This document shows, in pieces, positions 11,573 to 27,437 of a DNA stretch of 64,000 nucleotides (position 1 is the stretch's first letter; each line of letters starts with the position of its first letter). The DNA lies in contig CM035354.1 of assembly GCA_020137815.1 (NCBI GenBank), positions 5,453,423-5,517,422 on the forward strand, given 5' to 3'. The notes below the pieces were generated by a model. That model was not told where the DNA came from. It did not search any database and saw only the letters and a program-made list of their open reading frames with translations. Both the position numbers and the translations under genes were made by a program. This DNA is from Hormiphora californensis. Taxonomy: Eukaryota; Ctenophora; Tentaculata; Cydippida; Pleurobrachiidae.

Positions 11573-14500
11573 ATGACGGCGGCATCTCTGCGAGCTGACG
11601 GTATCGATGAAAAGTGGACATCCACATCTTGGCTGCGGATAGAGCAGGAACTGGGGGCCTTTGATAAGCGAGTCTTGAAGAGTTTAGTTGAAGATGCGAG
11701 ACAGATATCCAGTAATGAGGGAGTGTATACAGTGATGGGGGAGTATCTGTACCAGGCTGTCCGGCCGACCCTTAATGCTGGCTCTGTAAAGCTGTTGGAG
11801 AAATTGGATTCCAGATCAAGTACACCCAGTAGTGTTGGAAGTCTCAAAAAACAGGGGAGCAACAGGAAGGCTAGAGGAGGAGGGGGTAACAAGGGCAAGA
11901 AACAGGGACCATCGAAAGCGGAACAGATCCGAATGCAGAACTCTCTCGGAACTCTCACTGCTAAGATTGAAACGGCCCTATCTGTGTTCTCTGAAACAAG
12001 TGATGTGTTTGTGAGACCCAAACTAATGGGTGAAAGTATTATCGAACTAAGAGGAGTTGGGTTTTTGTGTTGTGCTTGGTTTTTGTTAACCAAAAAACGG
12101 ACACTCGTCTGGGACCGGGATATGACAGTGCTAACGTATAGTATCATCGTATCAATGCAACGGTTTACGGCATCTCTTGTTAACCTAAAGGGGAAGTCAC
12201 ATCTTCATGCCCTAAAAGATGATGTTGTGTCGACATCACTTGTAGCGGATCTAACAGACAAGCTGGTAGAGTTAAAGGAAAAGTTTGAGTTTACGGGGGG
12301 AAACGTCTACAAATCAGCCCCTCAACTCCTCATTTTTAGCTCCTTCGATGATACCCTTCCGATTAGTAATATCAAGCCTTACCCCCACCAAAAGAGAGTA
12401 TGTGAGGTGGTGGAGGGGGCTATGGAGAGTGGGTGTTATGTCATGTATAGAGCTATGACTAATGCTGGTAAAACTACTACCTTGGTATCCCTAGCGGCTA
12501 CAGTTCAGCGGATAAGGGAAAAAGCCAAGGCAGAGGGTGATGAATACATGGCTCAACTTGAGGTGAGAAAGCTTTTCCAGACACCTAGTGTGAACCTAGT
12601 GTCCAAATGTTTTCTGTGTGAAGCATTATTTTCCGTCAATTCCTCAGTTATTGAATGACTCATTCCCTCTCTATCCTGATCCAAATCCAAAGAACTATTT
12701 TACCAATTCTCCCCTCCCTTTAATTCAGATTCCAATAGTTTTACCCCCTCTTTTTCAGATTCTGTTTACCTGTAACGCCAACCCAGTTAAGGATCAAGCT
12801 TGTAACTGGCTCTTCAACACAACCAAACTCCAAAACACACCCTTTATCGGTTTTGGTATTGCTTTTGAGGGTCACATCCAAGATCCTAAAAGATTGGTGA
12901 TAAGAGACAGTTATGCTACATCCAGGTTGGCCGAGGGGAACAATTCAGTTCGTGTTGTCACCGTGTGTTCCCCTGGTATCGCCCTGAGAATTCTCCGGGA
13001 GCGGGCTTTCAAACCATACATTTTGTTTCACGATGAGCCCACTATCGGGGCTGATAATTTGAACACACCCGGTATTGTACAGAACGTTAACTTGTTACGA
13101 TTCCCTCCCAAATGGACCATCCTCTCCTCTGCCACTCTCCCAGCTCAGGAGGACCTCCTGCCATTTATAATGCGCTACAAGAAGCGCTTCCCCGAGGCTG
13201 TAGTGGATAACATCCACTCATCTTCTATCACAGTGGGGTGCGATATCTTCTCTCTGGATGGGGTAACCTTTGCACCACATCTGGGTATCCAGACTGGGAC
13301 GGAGTTGGTGAAATGTGTGGAAAGGATATCTGATAACATGTTCCTATCTCGGTCCTATACTCCCCCCGTTGTGTCGGAGCTACACAAACATGCCCAACAC
13401 TGCCTGTCCCTACCTGATCTAGATGCCCATTTCACGGATATTGATAATCTCTCTGCGAACAGTGTCCGCAAGTACGGTCTCCAGATCCTGGGGGATGTTG
13501 CTAAGGGAGGGGATGAGACTGTAGCAGGGGTTTGTGGGACTGCTCTTGATACAGCTGGTAGGAGGGTGGATCTCTCTAGGATGGCGACGGTGGATGCCCA
13601 TTTGTTCCCCCAGATGAGTCTAATAGCCACTAATGACCCTCTAAACCTAGCCCTGGACAAGTTTTCCAATTTGTTGGATGCGGTAAAAAGCACCAAAGTC
13701 CACACTCCAGAGAAGATTGAGGCAGCCTATTGGAAGGCACAAGAAGCATGGTCCTCAGAGATCGACAAGATACGGAAACGAAAAACCAAGTCTCAGGGGT
13801 CTGGTAGGAAGAAGAACGATGATGATGAAGGGGGAGAAGAGCCGGACTACGCTCAGCAAGAGATGGACATGCTGGCTAACAAACCCTTCATTTCGTTCCC
13901 TGAGGAGTTCCAGATCAACACCCGACTACACGCAGAACGGTTCTCCCCCGCTGGAAGGATGGAGCTGGAGAGATACCCAATGCCTGATTTCGAGTTCATG
14001 GCGGACAAGAAACTGGGGGTGTCTAATGATGTCATCCTGCTGCTGTGTTGTGGGGTTGGGGTTTATGCACCTATGAACAGTAGAGTGAACAGCAACGCCT
14101 ACCTAGCGTAAGTAGATAGTACGGAGGTAACTTGAGTCGCTTGGCACTGTGAAAAATTCAAAGGGTGATGGGTATTTTTGGAAATCTGTGTCCTATTCCC
14201 GTCCTATTCTAAACAACATAATCCCCCTCCTCCTCAGGCTTGTTAAGGACTTGGCACAGAAGGGACGGTTAGCATTCATGGTAGCTGACGATCACATAGC
14301 ATACGGTGTCAACTTCCCCTTCTCCCGTACCATTGTTTGTAGTGATTTCTCGGCTAACCACAGTATCAACACTGTATACCAGATTATCTCACGGGCAGGT
14401 TAGATAGTTTGTTTCTGGTTTTTAACTGTTTAAACACCGGCTGTTTAAACTGTTTAAACCAATTGTTAAACCAGCAGGCTGGGAAGTTTCAATATGAATA

Positions 14501-14755
14501 ATCAGTACTGAACCACCCTATTATTGAGTATATCACCCCATCCCATCCCCAGGTCGTGTTGGACAGAGTTGGTTTGCGGAGGCGTTCATCTCGGACCAAG
14601 TAGTTGGTGTATTGAGGGAGCAGTGCCAATCTGATGTGAAGCAGAATGAAATGAAGAATGAGATAGATAATATCAAGAAGACAGCCCAGATGTTACTGGA
14701 GAAGGACAGGAAGGAGAGGGCTCTCCGGGAAGAATTAGCAAGAACTGCTGTATAG
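11573..14755 (+). CDS. Divergent SF2 helicase-like ATPase, 900 residues, four exons
   Basis: Exons 11573-12562, 12759-14107, 14238-14398 and 14553-14755 join in frame through clean GT-AG introns (2703 nt including the stop). Helicase core motifs are visible. There is a P-loop YRAMTNAGKTTT (Lys about 300), preceded by PYPHQKRVCEV, which resembles a Q-motif/motif I lead-in. A DExx-like box reads FHDEPTIGAD (about 422-425), and motif III is WTILSSATLP (about 454-456). In the C-terminal lobe, HIAYGVNFPFSRTI and QIISRAGRVGQS (828-839) correspond to motifs V and VI. A basic, low-complexity segment (residues 90-120) and a charged C-terminal coil flank the core. The DEPT box and SRAGRVGQ motif are unusual for DEAD/DEAH or Ski2 families, so this is a divergent SF2 protein. 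Substrate (RNA or DNA) and pathway are unknown. A possible poly(A) signal lies at 15467. It is convergent with the E2 gene. Confidence 0.8.
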
Positions 14756-14834
14756 TGTGGGGGAGAGGAGTAGAATTTAAATTTAGATAATATATTGGAC
14801 ATGTATTGCTTCGTTTTACTGGAGCCGTTTACCA

Positions 14835-15064
14835 CTGTCAGAGCATTGGCCTGACCCATTCTCGCTTCGCGAGAACTGTGGTCAGAGCATTGGCCTGACA
14901 GGTTTACCATGTTTTTGTGTGTGTTTGTGTGAGTAAGAGAGAGAGGAGAGAGAACAAGTTGTTGCGATGTTACAATGCAATACCCCCACCGACCATCCCC
15001 TGTCAGGGCATTGGCCTGACCCTATTCTCAGCGAGAACTGTGGTCAGAGCATTGGTCTGACAGA
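14835..15064. repeat. Four copies of a 19-bp near-palindrome, GTCAGxGCATTGGYCTGAC
   Basis: Copies occur in two pairs (14837-14903 and 15002-15063). Within each pair the copies flank ttctcgcttcgcgagaa or a shorter version of that hairpin. Each 19-mer can fold on itself (GTCAG...CTGAC). A related palindrome, GTCAGacaattgCCTGAC, lies near 62010. The pairs sit in the probable 3' UTR of the helicase-like gene. Role unknown. Confidence 0.7.
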
Positions 15065-15466
15065 CCATCCCTCATTTTGGGTATTGGGTATTTTTTGAGA
15101 CGGATGGATCATGTTTTTAGTTATAATTTGTCTTCACGATCACCTACCCACTATTTGTCCTGACAAATAACGACCCTATTAGTATTAGGAGACAGGGACT
15201 CTGTCAGAGTCCTGTTATAACTCTTTTTGGAGTTTGTTATGTGGTGTTAGCTGTGTTTCGTTAAGTGTAAGGGACTGATTTGTTTTCTTAACTGTTTGCA
15301 ATTAAAAACCACCGCCTTTTATTTCTAACACGGGCTGATAATACAGGGAACGGATGGTAAGGGGAGAGAGGATGATCTACCGAACCTTCACAGAGCGGTT
15401 TTGGCCACACAAGGATCCCCACCGAGGGCTGAATCTAGTTGGGGAGTCCCAATATTCCGAACGGAC

Positions 15467-15472
15467 AATAAA
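15467..15472 (+). promoter_or_regulatory. Possible polyadenylation signal (AATAAA), helicase-like gene
   Basis: An AATAAA hexamer on the plus strand about 710 bp past the stop. It is only about 55 bp from the oppositely oriented signal of the E2 gene, so the two transcripts would end tail to tail. Confidence 0.35.
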
Positions 15473-15526
15473 ATAATTCAGAGTTCACCAGGTCCGAAAT
15501 AAATCCGTCTGTACAAAAAACAACAA

Positions 15527-15532
15527 TTTATT
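15527..15532 (-). promoter_or_regulatory. Polyadenylation signal (AATAAA) of the CDC34/UBE2R gene
   Basis: AATAAA on the minus strand, about 160 bp past the stop codon at 15694, a normal distance. Confidence 0.5.
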
Positions 15533-15693
15533 CTCATACAATCTCTTCCCCCTTTTCTCACAAATACACAGACACACACTCCCAAACACAAATCATCCCG
15601 GGATAACTCCCCCTGTCTGAGACAGTGTCTCTCTCTACCCGTTTGTATACACAAACTCAATCACACAAGTCACAATTCGAATCCAATAAATAA

Positions 15694-16670
15694 TTAATCA
15701 TCCTCATCTTCATATTCCTCATTATCATCAGAATAATAATAGTCACTCCCGCTATAATTGTAATCGGAATCCAAATTCAAATTATCAATACTGTCCAAGT
15801 TTTCCTCAAGTCGCGTTTGTATTGTGTACTCGGCGAGAGTCAATGGAATTACAACCCCGTCCGCTTCTGCCAGGCTCTTGTTCTTCTCTATCAGGTGCCT
15901 GGAAAAGAGAGGGGTTAGAACTGGGTGTGACAGAATTAACATGAAAATCTGATAATTCTGGATACACCATCTAATTTATGGTAGGAGATCTTGCCTATCA
16001 CCATCTACCCGATTTATCCCCGCCAGACACTGTATGCAGCATATGTGTGTATGTGTGTGTGTGGGCGACTGTATTTGTACGACTTTTACACTGCTGTTGT
16101 GTGTGACTGTCTCGCACGATCCCAGATTCTATGTTTGGCTTTGGTTCGAGCGCGCGGCTCATTTTAGTGCTGAAAAGTTGCATTTTCAATAGAACAACGC
16201 GCACGATTCTCATTGCTGACAACAGAAAGAGGTTTTGTTTGTAAACAAAGCGAAGCAGTGAGGCTGGGAAAGTGAGACGAAGTTATCAATTTGCCTGCCA
16301 AGAAATATTGACCTTAATTTTAGGGAGCCAAAGTTGGTTGTTTAGTTTTTGGACGTCAGAATCGAAAATTAAATTATTTGCTTTACTCTGCCTTGTTGAA
16401 AAAACAATCATGGTATCCCAAGTTTCTCTACCTCTCTCTAGCTCTCTCTCTCTCTCTCCCATGTATAACACAAACAAGCTTCTCCTCTCACTTCCTAGCC
16501 ATCCTAGTTACACACTCACTCATGGCGGCACTAAGTAGATATATTATCGACAGTAGTTTCAGTCGACCACTAATTTACACACTTTGATGCTGCTGTACTG
16601 CTGATGCAATTACACACAGACCGAGAACTGTCTCTTTCTCTCTTTTTCTATCTCTCTCTCTCTCTCTTTT

Positions 16671-16701
<31 letters not shown>

Positions 16702-18861
16702 TTTTTTCTATCTCTCTCTCTCTCTTTTTCTATCTCTCTCAACCTGTCTACCCGTCATACCACGTCACCAAACACACATAAAACAGCATACTAGAAATAT
16801 TGGGTGATATGCAGTACTGCAGCGTGTAAAGAGTCTTCCAGACCTTCAAAAAAATGTTGACAAGACTAGAAACTTCTCTCTCTCTCTCTCAACCTATTAT
16901 AATACAATATTATTTACCGCCCAATCAAGCTCTACCATCCCCCACTACTTACTTTATCCTCTCTACATAAGTGTTATCATTATTAGAATGCCATTTCCTG
17001 TACATAACAGCAGCGTCCACGTTAGCAGGTGAGTTGATGTTGGGTGAATTTAACATACTTGCCACACTGATCAGAACAGACCTGGGGGAGATTATTAGGG
17101 GTCTAATTGGATCAGTGGAATAGAGGTCAAAGGATGTGATTCTAAATAATCTTGGATCCAGTCAACTAACAAACCTAATCATTACAAGATAATACAAACC
17201 TGACTGTACGTGTGGGGTTCCATCGTTCACTAGGCAGTTCCCCACTAACTTCATCCACCGTGGGAGGGTGCAATATTGAGATACACACTGTACCATTCTG
17301 AGGGGGGGGGGTGGTTGTTAATTTGGAGGGGGAGAGGGTGTTTGTTTGTAGGGGTCAGGGGGGGGGGGGGGGGGTGAGAGGAGGAGGGTGCAATATTGAG
17401 ATACACACTGTACCATTCTGAGGGGGGGGGGGGTGGTTGTTAATTTGGAGGGGGAGAGGGTGTTTGTTTGTAGGGGTCAGGGGGGGGGGGGTGAGAGGAG
17501 GAGGGTGCAATATTGAGATACACACTGTACCATTCTGAGGGGGGGGGGGGTGGTTGTTAATTTGGAGGGGGAGAGGGTGTTTGTTTGTAGGGGTCAGGGG
17601 GGGGGGGGGGGTGTTTGTTTGGAGGGGTCAGGGGGGGGGGGGGGGGGGTGTTTGTTTGTAGGGTCAGGGGGGGGGGGGGGGGGGGTGTTTGTTTGTAGGG
17701 GTCAGGGGGGGTGTTTATTTGTTTGGGGGGGGGGGGGGGGGTGGGTGGGGGTGATTGTTAGAAGGGGTCAGGGGAGGGGTCAGGAGGGTGTTTGTTTGGA
17801 GGGGGAGGGTGCAATATTGAGATACACATTGTACCATTCTGAGGAGGGGGTGTTTGTTAGGAGGGAGGGGGTGTTTATTTGTTTGGAGGGGTCAGGGGGG
17901 TGGTGTTTGTTTGGAGGGGGTGGTTGTTCGTTAAATATTTGGAGGGGCGGGGAATGTATCATGGGAAACAAATGCTGATTTCTGAAGAGATAATAACATC
18001 TTATTATGTTGTAACTTGTACATACCGGATAGACGTTAGGGTGCCAGATATCAGAGATGAACTTGATACATGGTGGGGAGAAAGGGTAGTCCAGGGGGAA
18101 TGAGAGGACAGCCTGAAATAGAGAGGAAATTAGATACAAATGTAGAACTTTGCAATTTCAAATCATTTCCCATCATAATTGTTTCACCAAAAAGATTTTT
18201 CTGATCTGAGGGAATTTATCCCATAAATATAGAGTTCTTATTTTGGTATAAATTGACACGAGCTTGACAAGCTTGAGAATAGCTTTGAAACAGATAAATT
18301 ATTATACTGACTCGTGTCCAACAAATTTCAGAATATTGCAACATGAACCCCTCCCTCATTGCACCACTATAAATTTGACAACCTCCCCCCCCCCCCCCTT
18401 CAAAGATGGTTTGAACTAATTTGGTTCTGATTCTGATATCTTCAAGAGACGATTGATAAAGAAATTACCCCTCGTAGAGGCATCGCGGTAGTAAGGCACA
18501 TTTAGCGTGCCCGCAAGGTAGGGGTTATTTCGTTACCAAAAGACTAAAGAGACGAGAAGTTTGGTATAAATCGTTGGTAAACGGGGTCGGTATTATATGG
18601 TGGTTACCATGGTAACTAAAGCTCCTTAAATTAGTAACCTTAAACGTTTGGTGGTTACCATGGTAACTAAAACAAATTAGTAACCTTAAAATATGCACCC
18701 TGGAAGATGGTATCAGGAGGTCCAAATATTCCCACTTGCCAACTCAGTAGATTACTATCATCTTCAAGCCACAGGACACACCCCTCCACCTTGTCTCTCT
18801 GGAGATCTTTGTACTCTTTCTGTAGCGACTTGAGTGTCGATACTGGCACTTCAGACGACAT
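15694..18861 (-). CDS. UBE2R: Ubiquitin-conjugating enzyme E2 R (CDC34/UBE2R), complete, five exons
   Basis: Exons 18685-18861, 18026-18112, 17200-17297, 16953-17081 and 15694-15898 (minus) join in frame to 231 residues. The E2 fold is clear: [41 protein letters not shown]. The catalytic cysteine falls at residue 93, the position it has in human CDC34. After it comes the CDC34-specific acidic-loop insertion ([18 protein letters not shown]), then [14 protein letters not shown] and a strongly acidic tail ([12 protein letters not shown]) that in this family binds the cullin-RING ligase. Expected role: transfer of ubiquitin and K48-chain building with SCF ligases. Two oddities are visible. The intron before exon 3 carries a minisatellite with three extra copies of the exon 3 acceptor and its first about 34 coding bases. 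The exon 1 donor region is also duplicated within intron 1. Confidence 0.95.
17264..17990. repeat. Minisatellite of about 118-bp units plus poly-G, duplicating the start of UBE2R exon 3
   Basis: The block gagggtgcaatattgagata followed by cacactgtaccattctgagg occurs at 17264 (the real exon 3 start on the minus strand), 17384, 17501 and 17804. The units are separated by ggggtcagggg spacers and G runs of up to 17. On the minus strand each copy contains a CAG acceptor and the codons for [11 protein letters not shown], including the catalytic Cys codon. Only the copy nearest the exon continues into the rest of the coding sequence. Confidence 0.85.
18599..18690. repeat. Tandem duplication spanning the UBE2R exon 1 donor
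   Basis: The block ggtggttaccatggtaacta followed by ttagtaaccttaaa occurs twice (18599-18644 and 18650-18690). The right-hand copy contains the real exon 1 end and donor (AAG|gttact on the minus strand). The left-hand copy gives a decoy donor inside the intron. Confidence 0.75.
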
Positions 18862-19880
18862 CCATACGTGTCAATGCTATTAGAGAAGAGGGGGGGGAGA
18901 TTAGTTGAATTATTATACCTCCTAGGTGGGTGGGTTTGGGGTCAGAGGCTGAGGAGGAACGGCGGGGAATTGTGTATTAGGGCACGATAGAGAAGGTATG
19001 GAGACTGGAGAGAGAATGAGAGAGATAGAGAGAGAGAGAGAGAATGAATGGAAGAGAAGAGAAAACCATTCGGATCTCAAACCTGTGACAGATTCGCTAC
19101 TCAAGGAGGTATTGTGATCTCTCAGTGTACACATCTACCCTATAGCAATTAGTGCTGGCTTGTTGCCAACAGTGTATCATGGCATGAGAGGCTCGCTTTG
19201 TCTTCTGTGGGTTAGATCATCAACGAAATGGCGGGAGAGAAAGAAAGTTCTGCTAGGGAATTATAGTGGGCGGGGAAGAGAAAGAAAGGTTAGATCACAG
19301 TGGTACGCTAAGTAAAACGATTGATTGGCAAGTTTCCCAAAATTAAGTTAATGGTTACTCACAACAAACTCACGAACCAGGATGCCTGCTCAAAGGGCAA
19401 GGGTGTTGCCTACACAAAAAATATACAGGGAGGTGTTAATGAGTTTATCATATCCTGGGTAACAGATTTTCCTTAAAAAACCATCATTTTCACTCTCTCT
19501 TTCTCTTCGTTTTTAAAAGACATCTGGGGTAATAACGATTTTTCTCAAAGGGTGTAAAATTAACCAGGTTTATCATCTTCTCGTTCAATAATTAGTGTCA
19601 CCAGTATCTTAAACTGCAAAATATATATGGGAGAAGTTCCTAAAAAATGTTAATACTTCTTCAGAACCTAAATAGTCAGGCGTTTATATGGCTTATCATC
19701 GTGTAAAACAAAAAAAGGAGTGAGGAATATAGAGTCTTCGAGAAAATTGAGTTTTCGTGTTAAAAGGCCACTCAGTGGTTTGTCAACATGGGTTTCACCT
19801 CACAATTTATCTTGCTAATCACACTAGGAGGGGTGAACAACAATTCTCTCAGTTCTCTCTCTATCTCTTCCTCTGGGGCA
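18862..19880. other. Intergenic, no gene seen
   Basis: Separates the E2 start from the UBALD stop. It should hold the E2 promoter and first part of its transcript, but no firm element can be named. It contains a short GA-rich patch (19010-19045). Confidence 0.45.
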
Positions 19881-20207
19881 TTATCCACGGAGCACCTGGG
19901 CATTTTCTGGAACCTGTGCCGGCTGTTGCTGTATACTCTCGCTGGTGTGTAACTTGTGAAACAGTTCCAGTGTTTCCGGGAAGTTTGGCGGCGTAGCGGG
20001 GGTATTACGGGGGGCTCGGAATGGCTGAAAACTGTTCGTATTGGGAGGGGGAGGACAGCACTGGGTTTCACGTAAAAACATGCTCAGGGCAGAGTCAAAG
20101 TTCCACTTTGATTCCGAGAGGACTTGGTGAGCTTGGTCCCTGGTTCCCCCGCAGACGTTGATGAACTGATTGATCATAACCTCCTGTCGCAGCTTGTTGT
20201 CGTCCAT
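19881..20207 (-). CDS. UBALD: UBA-like domain-containing protein (UBALD1/2, FAM100 family)
   Basis: A 108-codon frame starts at ATG 20205-20207, just after a 3' splice site (ctgtag at about 20220-20215, minus strand), so the gene probably has a 5' non-coding exon. The N-terminus MDDNKLRQEVMINQFINVCG and the segments DQAHQVLSESKWNFDSALS and FLRET form the UBA-like domain. The diagnostic family motif RNTPATPPNFPETLELFHKL follows. Vertebrate members are 160-177 residues. Here the protein stops at a TAA soon after the motif, so it is shorter, unless a weak internal donor leads to another exon. The molecular role of the family is poorly known. Confidence 0.85.
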   Translation of the reverse strand: MDDNKLRQEVMINQFINVCGGTRDQAHQVLSESKWNFDSALSMFLRETQCCPPPPNTNSFQPFRAPRNTPATPPNFPETLELFHKLHTSESIQQQPAQVPENAQVLRG

Positions 20208-20446
20208 AGTTTAGCACCTACAGTGAATAATTCATTAGATTATCGTTAACTCAAAGTGTGAGTATGGAAAATTTTAAATGAGTTCAATTCAATTGAAAGT
20301 ATCAGCAGTTTCATGAAGTCCATGGACCTATGTCTCACGGCAAAAAAAGGTTTTCAACCACCAAATAGCAGAAGACGATCATTCAGATTTCAGAGATACG
20401 ACGAATGGAATAGTCTGTAGAGTCGACGGAGGCAAGAGCCGGCACC

Positions 20447-20719
20447 ATGAAAACGCCCAAACAACTGACAACTCTAGATAGTAGATTTACTAATGTGATC
20501 CCAGTCTCAACAATTGCAAGCTTAGCGGCCATTGTTCTAGCCTGTAGGCTCCTGAGAAGTTGCGTGGACGTGTGCGAGAGGATCAGGGTGGAATCATTCC
20601 ACCCTGGAATCCCCTCACCGCGGGGTCTAGAGGCTTGGTGGAGCCCCAGCGGCCAGAGGAGGGGCAGAAACCCCAGAAACAGGGCTGAGACGACGACGGC
20701 CACCGAAAACACTTTTTAA
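20447..20719 (+). CDS. Possible small membrane protein, unrecognised
   Basis: A 90-codon frame starts at an ATG in a good context (ggcaccATGAAA). It encodes one hydrophobic segment (VIPVSTIASLAAIVLACRLL, about residues 18-37), then a basic, Pro/Arg-rich tail. It starts 240 bp from UBALD in divergent orientation, so a shared promoter is possible. The opposite strand is also open here but has no ATG. No family is recognised, and it may be chance. Confidence 0.3.
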   Translation: MKTPKQLTTLDSRFTNVIPVSTIASLAAIVLACRLLRSCVDVCERIRVESFHPGIPSPRGLEAWWSPSGQRRGRNPRNRAETTTATENTF

Positions 20720-21718
20720 AGCCTTTTGATCACGTCAGCGTCTGTTTGAAGTGTGTTTGACGGAAAAAAAGTGTGTTTTTGAGCGAGCGTGTTTTTTTTC
20801 GGGAAATCTGTTAATTTTGGGAAGAGTACGAATAAAGTTATAAGTTATATGCGTCGCAGTTAACGTAACGCGCGAATTGTGTACGTTTTCAAATGGTAAA
20901 AGCGCTGCCAAACATTTACTTTCTTAAGCCGCGCGCTAAAAATTTGGTCGTTGGTCCGAATTTTTGCCCAAATTTCCTTTTTAACAATAAAAAAGCTCTT
21001 GTTTTTTCTGTTTTTTCTCTTCTCTCCCAACGAAAAGTTTGTTCAGGACGTAATGGACACAGCATAGCTTCTTCACTGTATAAGGCTACCGATTTCCAAA
21101 ATTTGGTGCTTGTTTGAGCTCAAGAACATGTTTAAAATGACTCTGGGACCTGGATCACTGGTTAGTGGTGTGAACTGTGAGGCTGCGAAAAGCCCTTAAA
21201 AGGGTTTAGTGTATAATATGTTGTATTAGGTATTACACCTAGAATCTTGCGGTCTGTGGAGTGGTACAATCTAAGATCGGAAAACGTTAAAATCTGGGTG
21301 CCTTCCATTGCTAACAATTCATCGATTTTGGCGGTCGAGACGGGTTAGGGCTGTTGTTAGGGTCGGGTTAGGGTTTTGTTTGGGGTTATCGGTTAGGCTA
21401 TCGATTCTCTATCAGATACCGTTTAGTTTACTCAAATCGGCCATGTGGTTGCGTGGCTATAGCCGTTTGAAAAAAGTCGGTCTAGGAAATAAAAGTGTAC
21501 TCTTTTTGGTAGCGCGCACCTGTAAACACGTTGCAAGGCACCCAGATTATAATCGCGCCCTCTAAGATCTTTCTGTAAGCCAGTTTGTTTAGATATTTGC
21601 AAAGTATCAGTTTTTGGGAAGTTGGAACTTTGATCCTGCTTAGTAAGTAACAGATGCTGTCTGCAGTCTACCGATAAAATGTAGAAAAGGAACAACTCAA
21701 GAAACTGACCCAGTTGTA
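20720..21718. other. Intergenic, no gene seen
   Basis: AT-rich with a gcgcgctaaa motif near 20930 and the partial array gttagggtcgggttagggtt near 21350. No supported gene. Confidence 0.4.
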
Positions 21719-21850
21719 TGGAGGCGAGACACTGTGTTGAGACGGGCACCATTGCGACGCGCATTTTGGCTTTGCGACGCGCACATGCGCGTCGCAAAGC
21801 CAAAATGCGCGTCGCAATGGTGTGCGTCTCAACACAGTGTCTCGCCTCCA
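21719..21850. mobile_element. 132-bp near-perfect palindromic element with TA flanks
   Basis: From tggaggcgagacactgtgtt to its reverse complement at the right end, the whole element folds as one hairpin with only a few mismatches and a tiny loop at cacatgcg (about 21780). It is bounded on both sides by TA (21717-21718 and 21851-21852). A TA target duplication with full-length inverted repeats fits a miniature Tc1/mariner-type element, but no transposase or known family is seen. Confidence 0.75.
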
Positions 21851-22364
21851 TAAACACCATCATCTATATTCTATCGAATATCCCCCTCTTTGTTGGGGCC
21901 TCCATTTAAAAGCGATGTTTGTGTGTGTGTGTGTGTGGCTCTAGGTTATAGCGTACCAAACTCTGCCGCACGACAGAACGGTGTTGCAACCTGTCATAAA
22001 GTCTGTGGTCTGTATGAAAGATAGTAGCTAAAATATCACGCTCAAAATTACACCAAAATCAAACAAAATTTCTCTGATATTCTAACTGTTTGTGGTCTGT
22101 ATTCGGGCACTCTCACGCAAGCTTTATGTCCTGTCAGCTTCTGAGTCTGGAACAAGGTAACGTTTTGCCTTTGAGAGAGTCTTGAGCGATGTTTGTTTAA
22201 CCGTGTGTATTTATTTTTCCAAATTCGATAAAGCGTCCCTTGAGCACTGTTTTCACTTGGTTGATTTGTTTGTATAGGACCTCTATTTTGAAAGGAAGTG
22301 AAATATCTAGTTCGCCATCCTTCTTTCAGCTCTTCTGTTGGAATTTACATTGCTCGACATTTAA

Positions 22365-23034
22365 AGTAAGAGTGGCGTGCCGTGTTTTCTCTTAAAACTT
22401 AGTGGATGAACGGGGAGTACCACCAGGACCATTGGTACGGTATCGAAAATTTCCAACTCTGTCTCGTTCATTAGTTATGACGTAATATGTTCATTATTTC
22501 AACTTTCATAAAATTGCTCTACAGAAAAATCTGTACATTGTGGATTGAAATGGATGCTTGCATCGTGTTCAGCGTCAAAAAATAGCCGCGGTACCAAATT
22601 TTGGTGTCTCTACCTTGTCTGTGACGCGAGATATCGACAATAATCAAAAACGACCAAAATGGGTGAGAGAGAGATTGTTAGTTTTGGGTGCTAGTTGTTT
22701 GTGTGCGCCACCCACTTGTAACAAACTCTCTTTCTCTCACTTTGGTCGTTTTTGATATTTGTCGATATCTCGCGTCACAGACAAGGTAGAGACACCAAAA
22801 TTTGGTACCCCGGCTATTTTTCGACGCTGAACACAATGCAAGCATCCATTTCAATCCACAATGCACAGATTTTTCTGAAGAGCAATTTTATAAAAGTTGA
22901 AATAATGAACATATTACGTCATAACTAATGAATGCAACAGAATTGGAAATTTTCGATACCTTACCAATGGTCCTGGTGGTACTCCCCGTTCATCCAGTAA
23001 GTTTTGTGAGAAAACACGGCGCGCCACTCTTACT
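22365..23034. mobile_element. 670-bp foldback element flanked by TTAA
   Basis: The two arms, about 310 bp each, are inverted copies around a loop near 22680-22735. The ends read AGTAAGAGTGGCG...CGCCACTCTTACT and are bordered by TTAA at 22361-22364 and 23035-23038. TTAA duplications are typical of piggyBac-type insertion. No transposase is encoded. The right end lies 32 bp before the ALDH4A1 start codon, so the element sits in that gene's promoter or 5' UTR. Confidence 0.85.
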
Positions 23035-23066
23035 TTAACACTTATACAATCCTAGGTTTAGCTATT

Positions 23067-27437
<4,371 letters not shown>

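Noticed and set aside
17550-17978. Glycine-rich 142-codon plus-strand ORF
   Set aside because: It is a translation of poly-G minisatellite units within a UBE2R intron.
20383-20712. 109-codon minus-strand frame with a signal-peptide-like start
   Set aside because: It begins with GTG and has an in-frame stop just upstream with no ATG. It is antisense to the better-supported plus frame at 20447.
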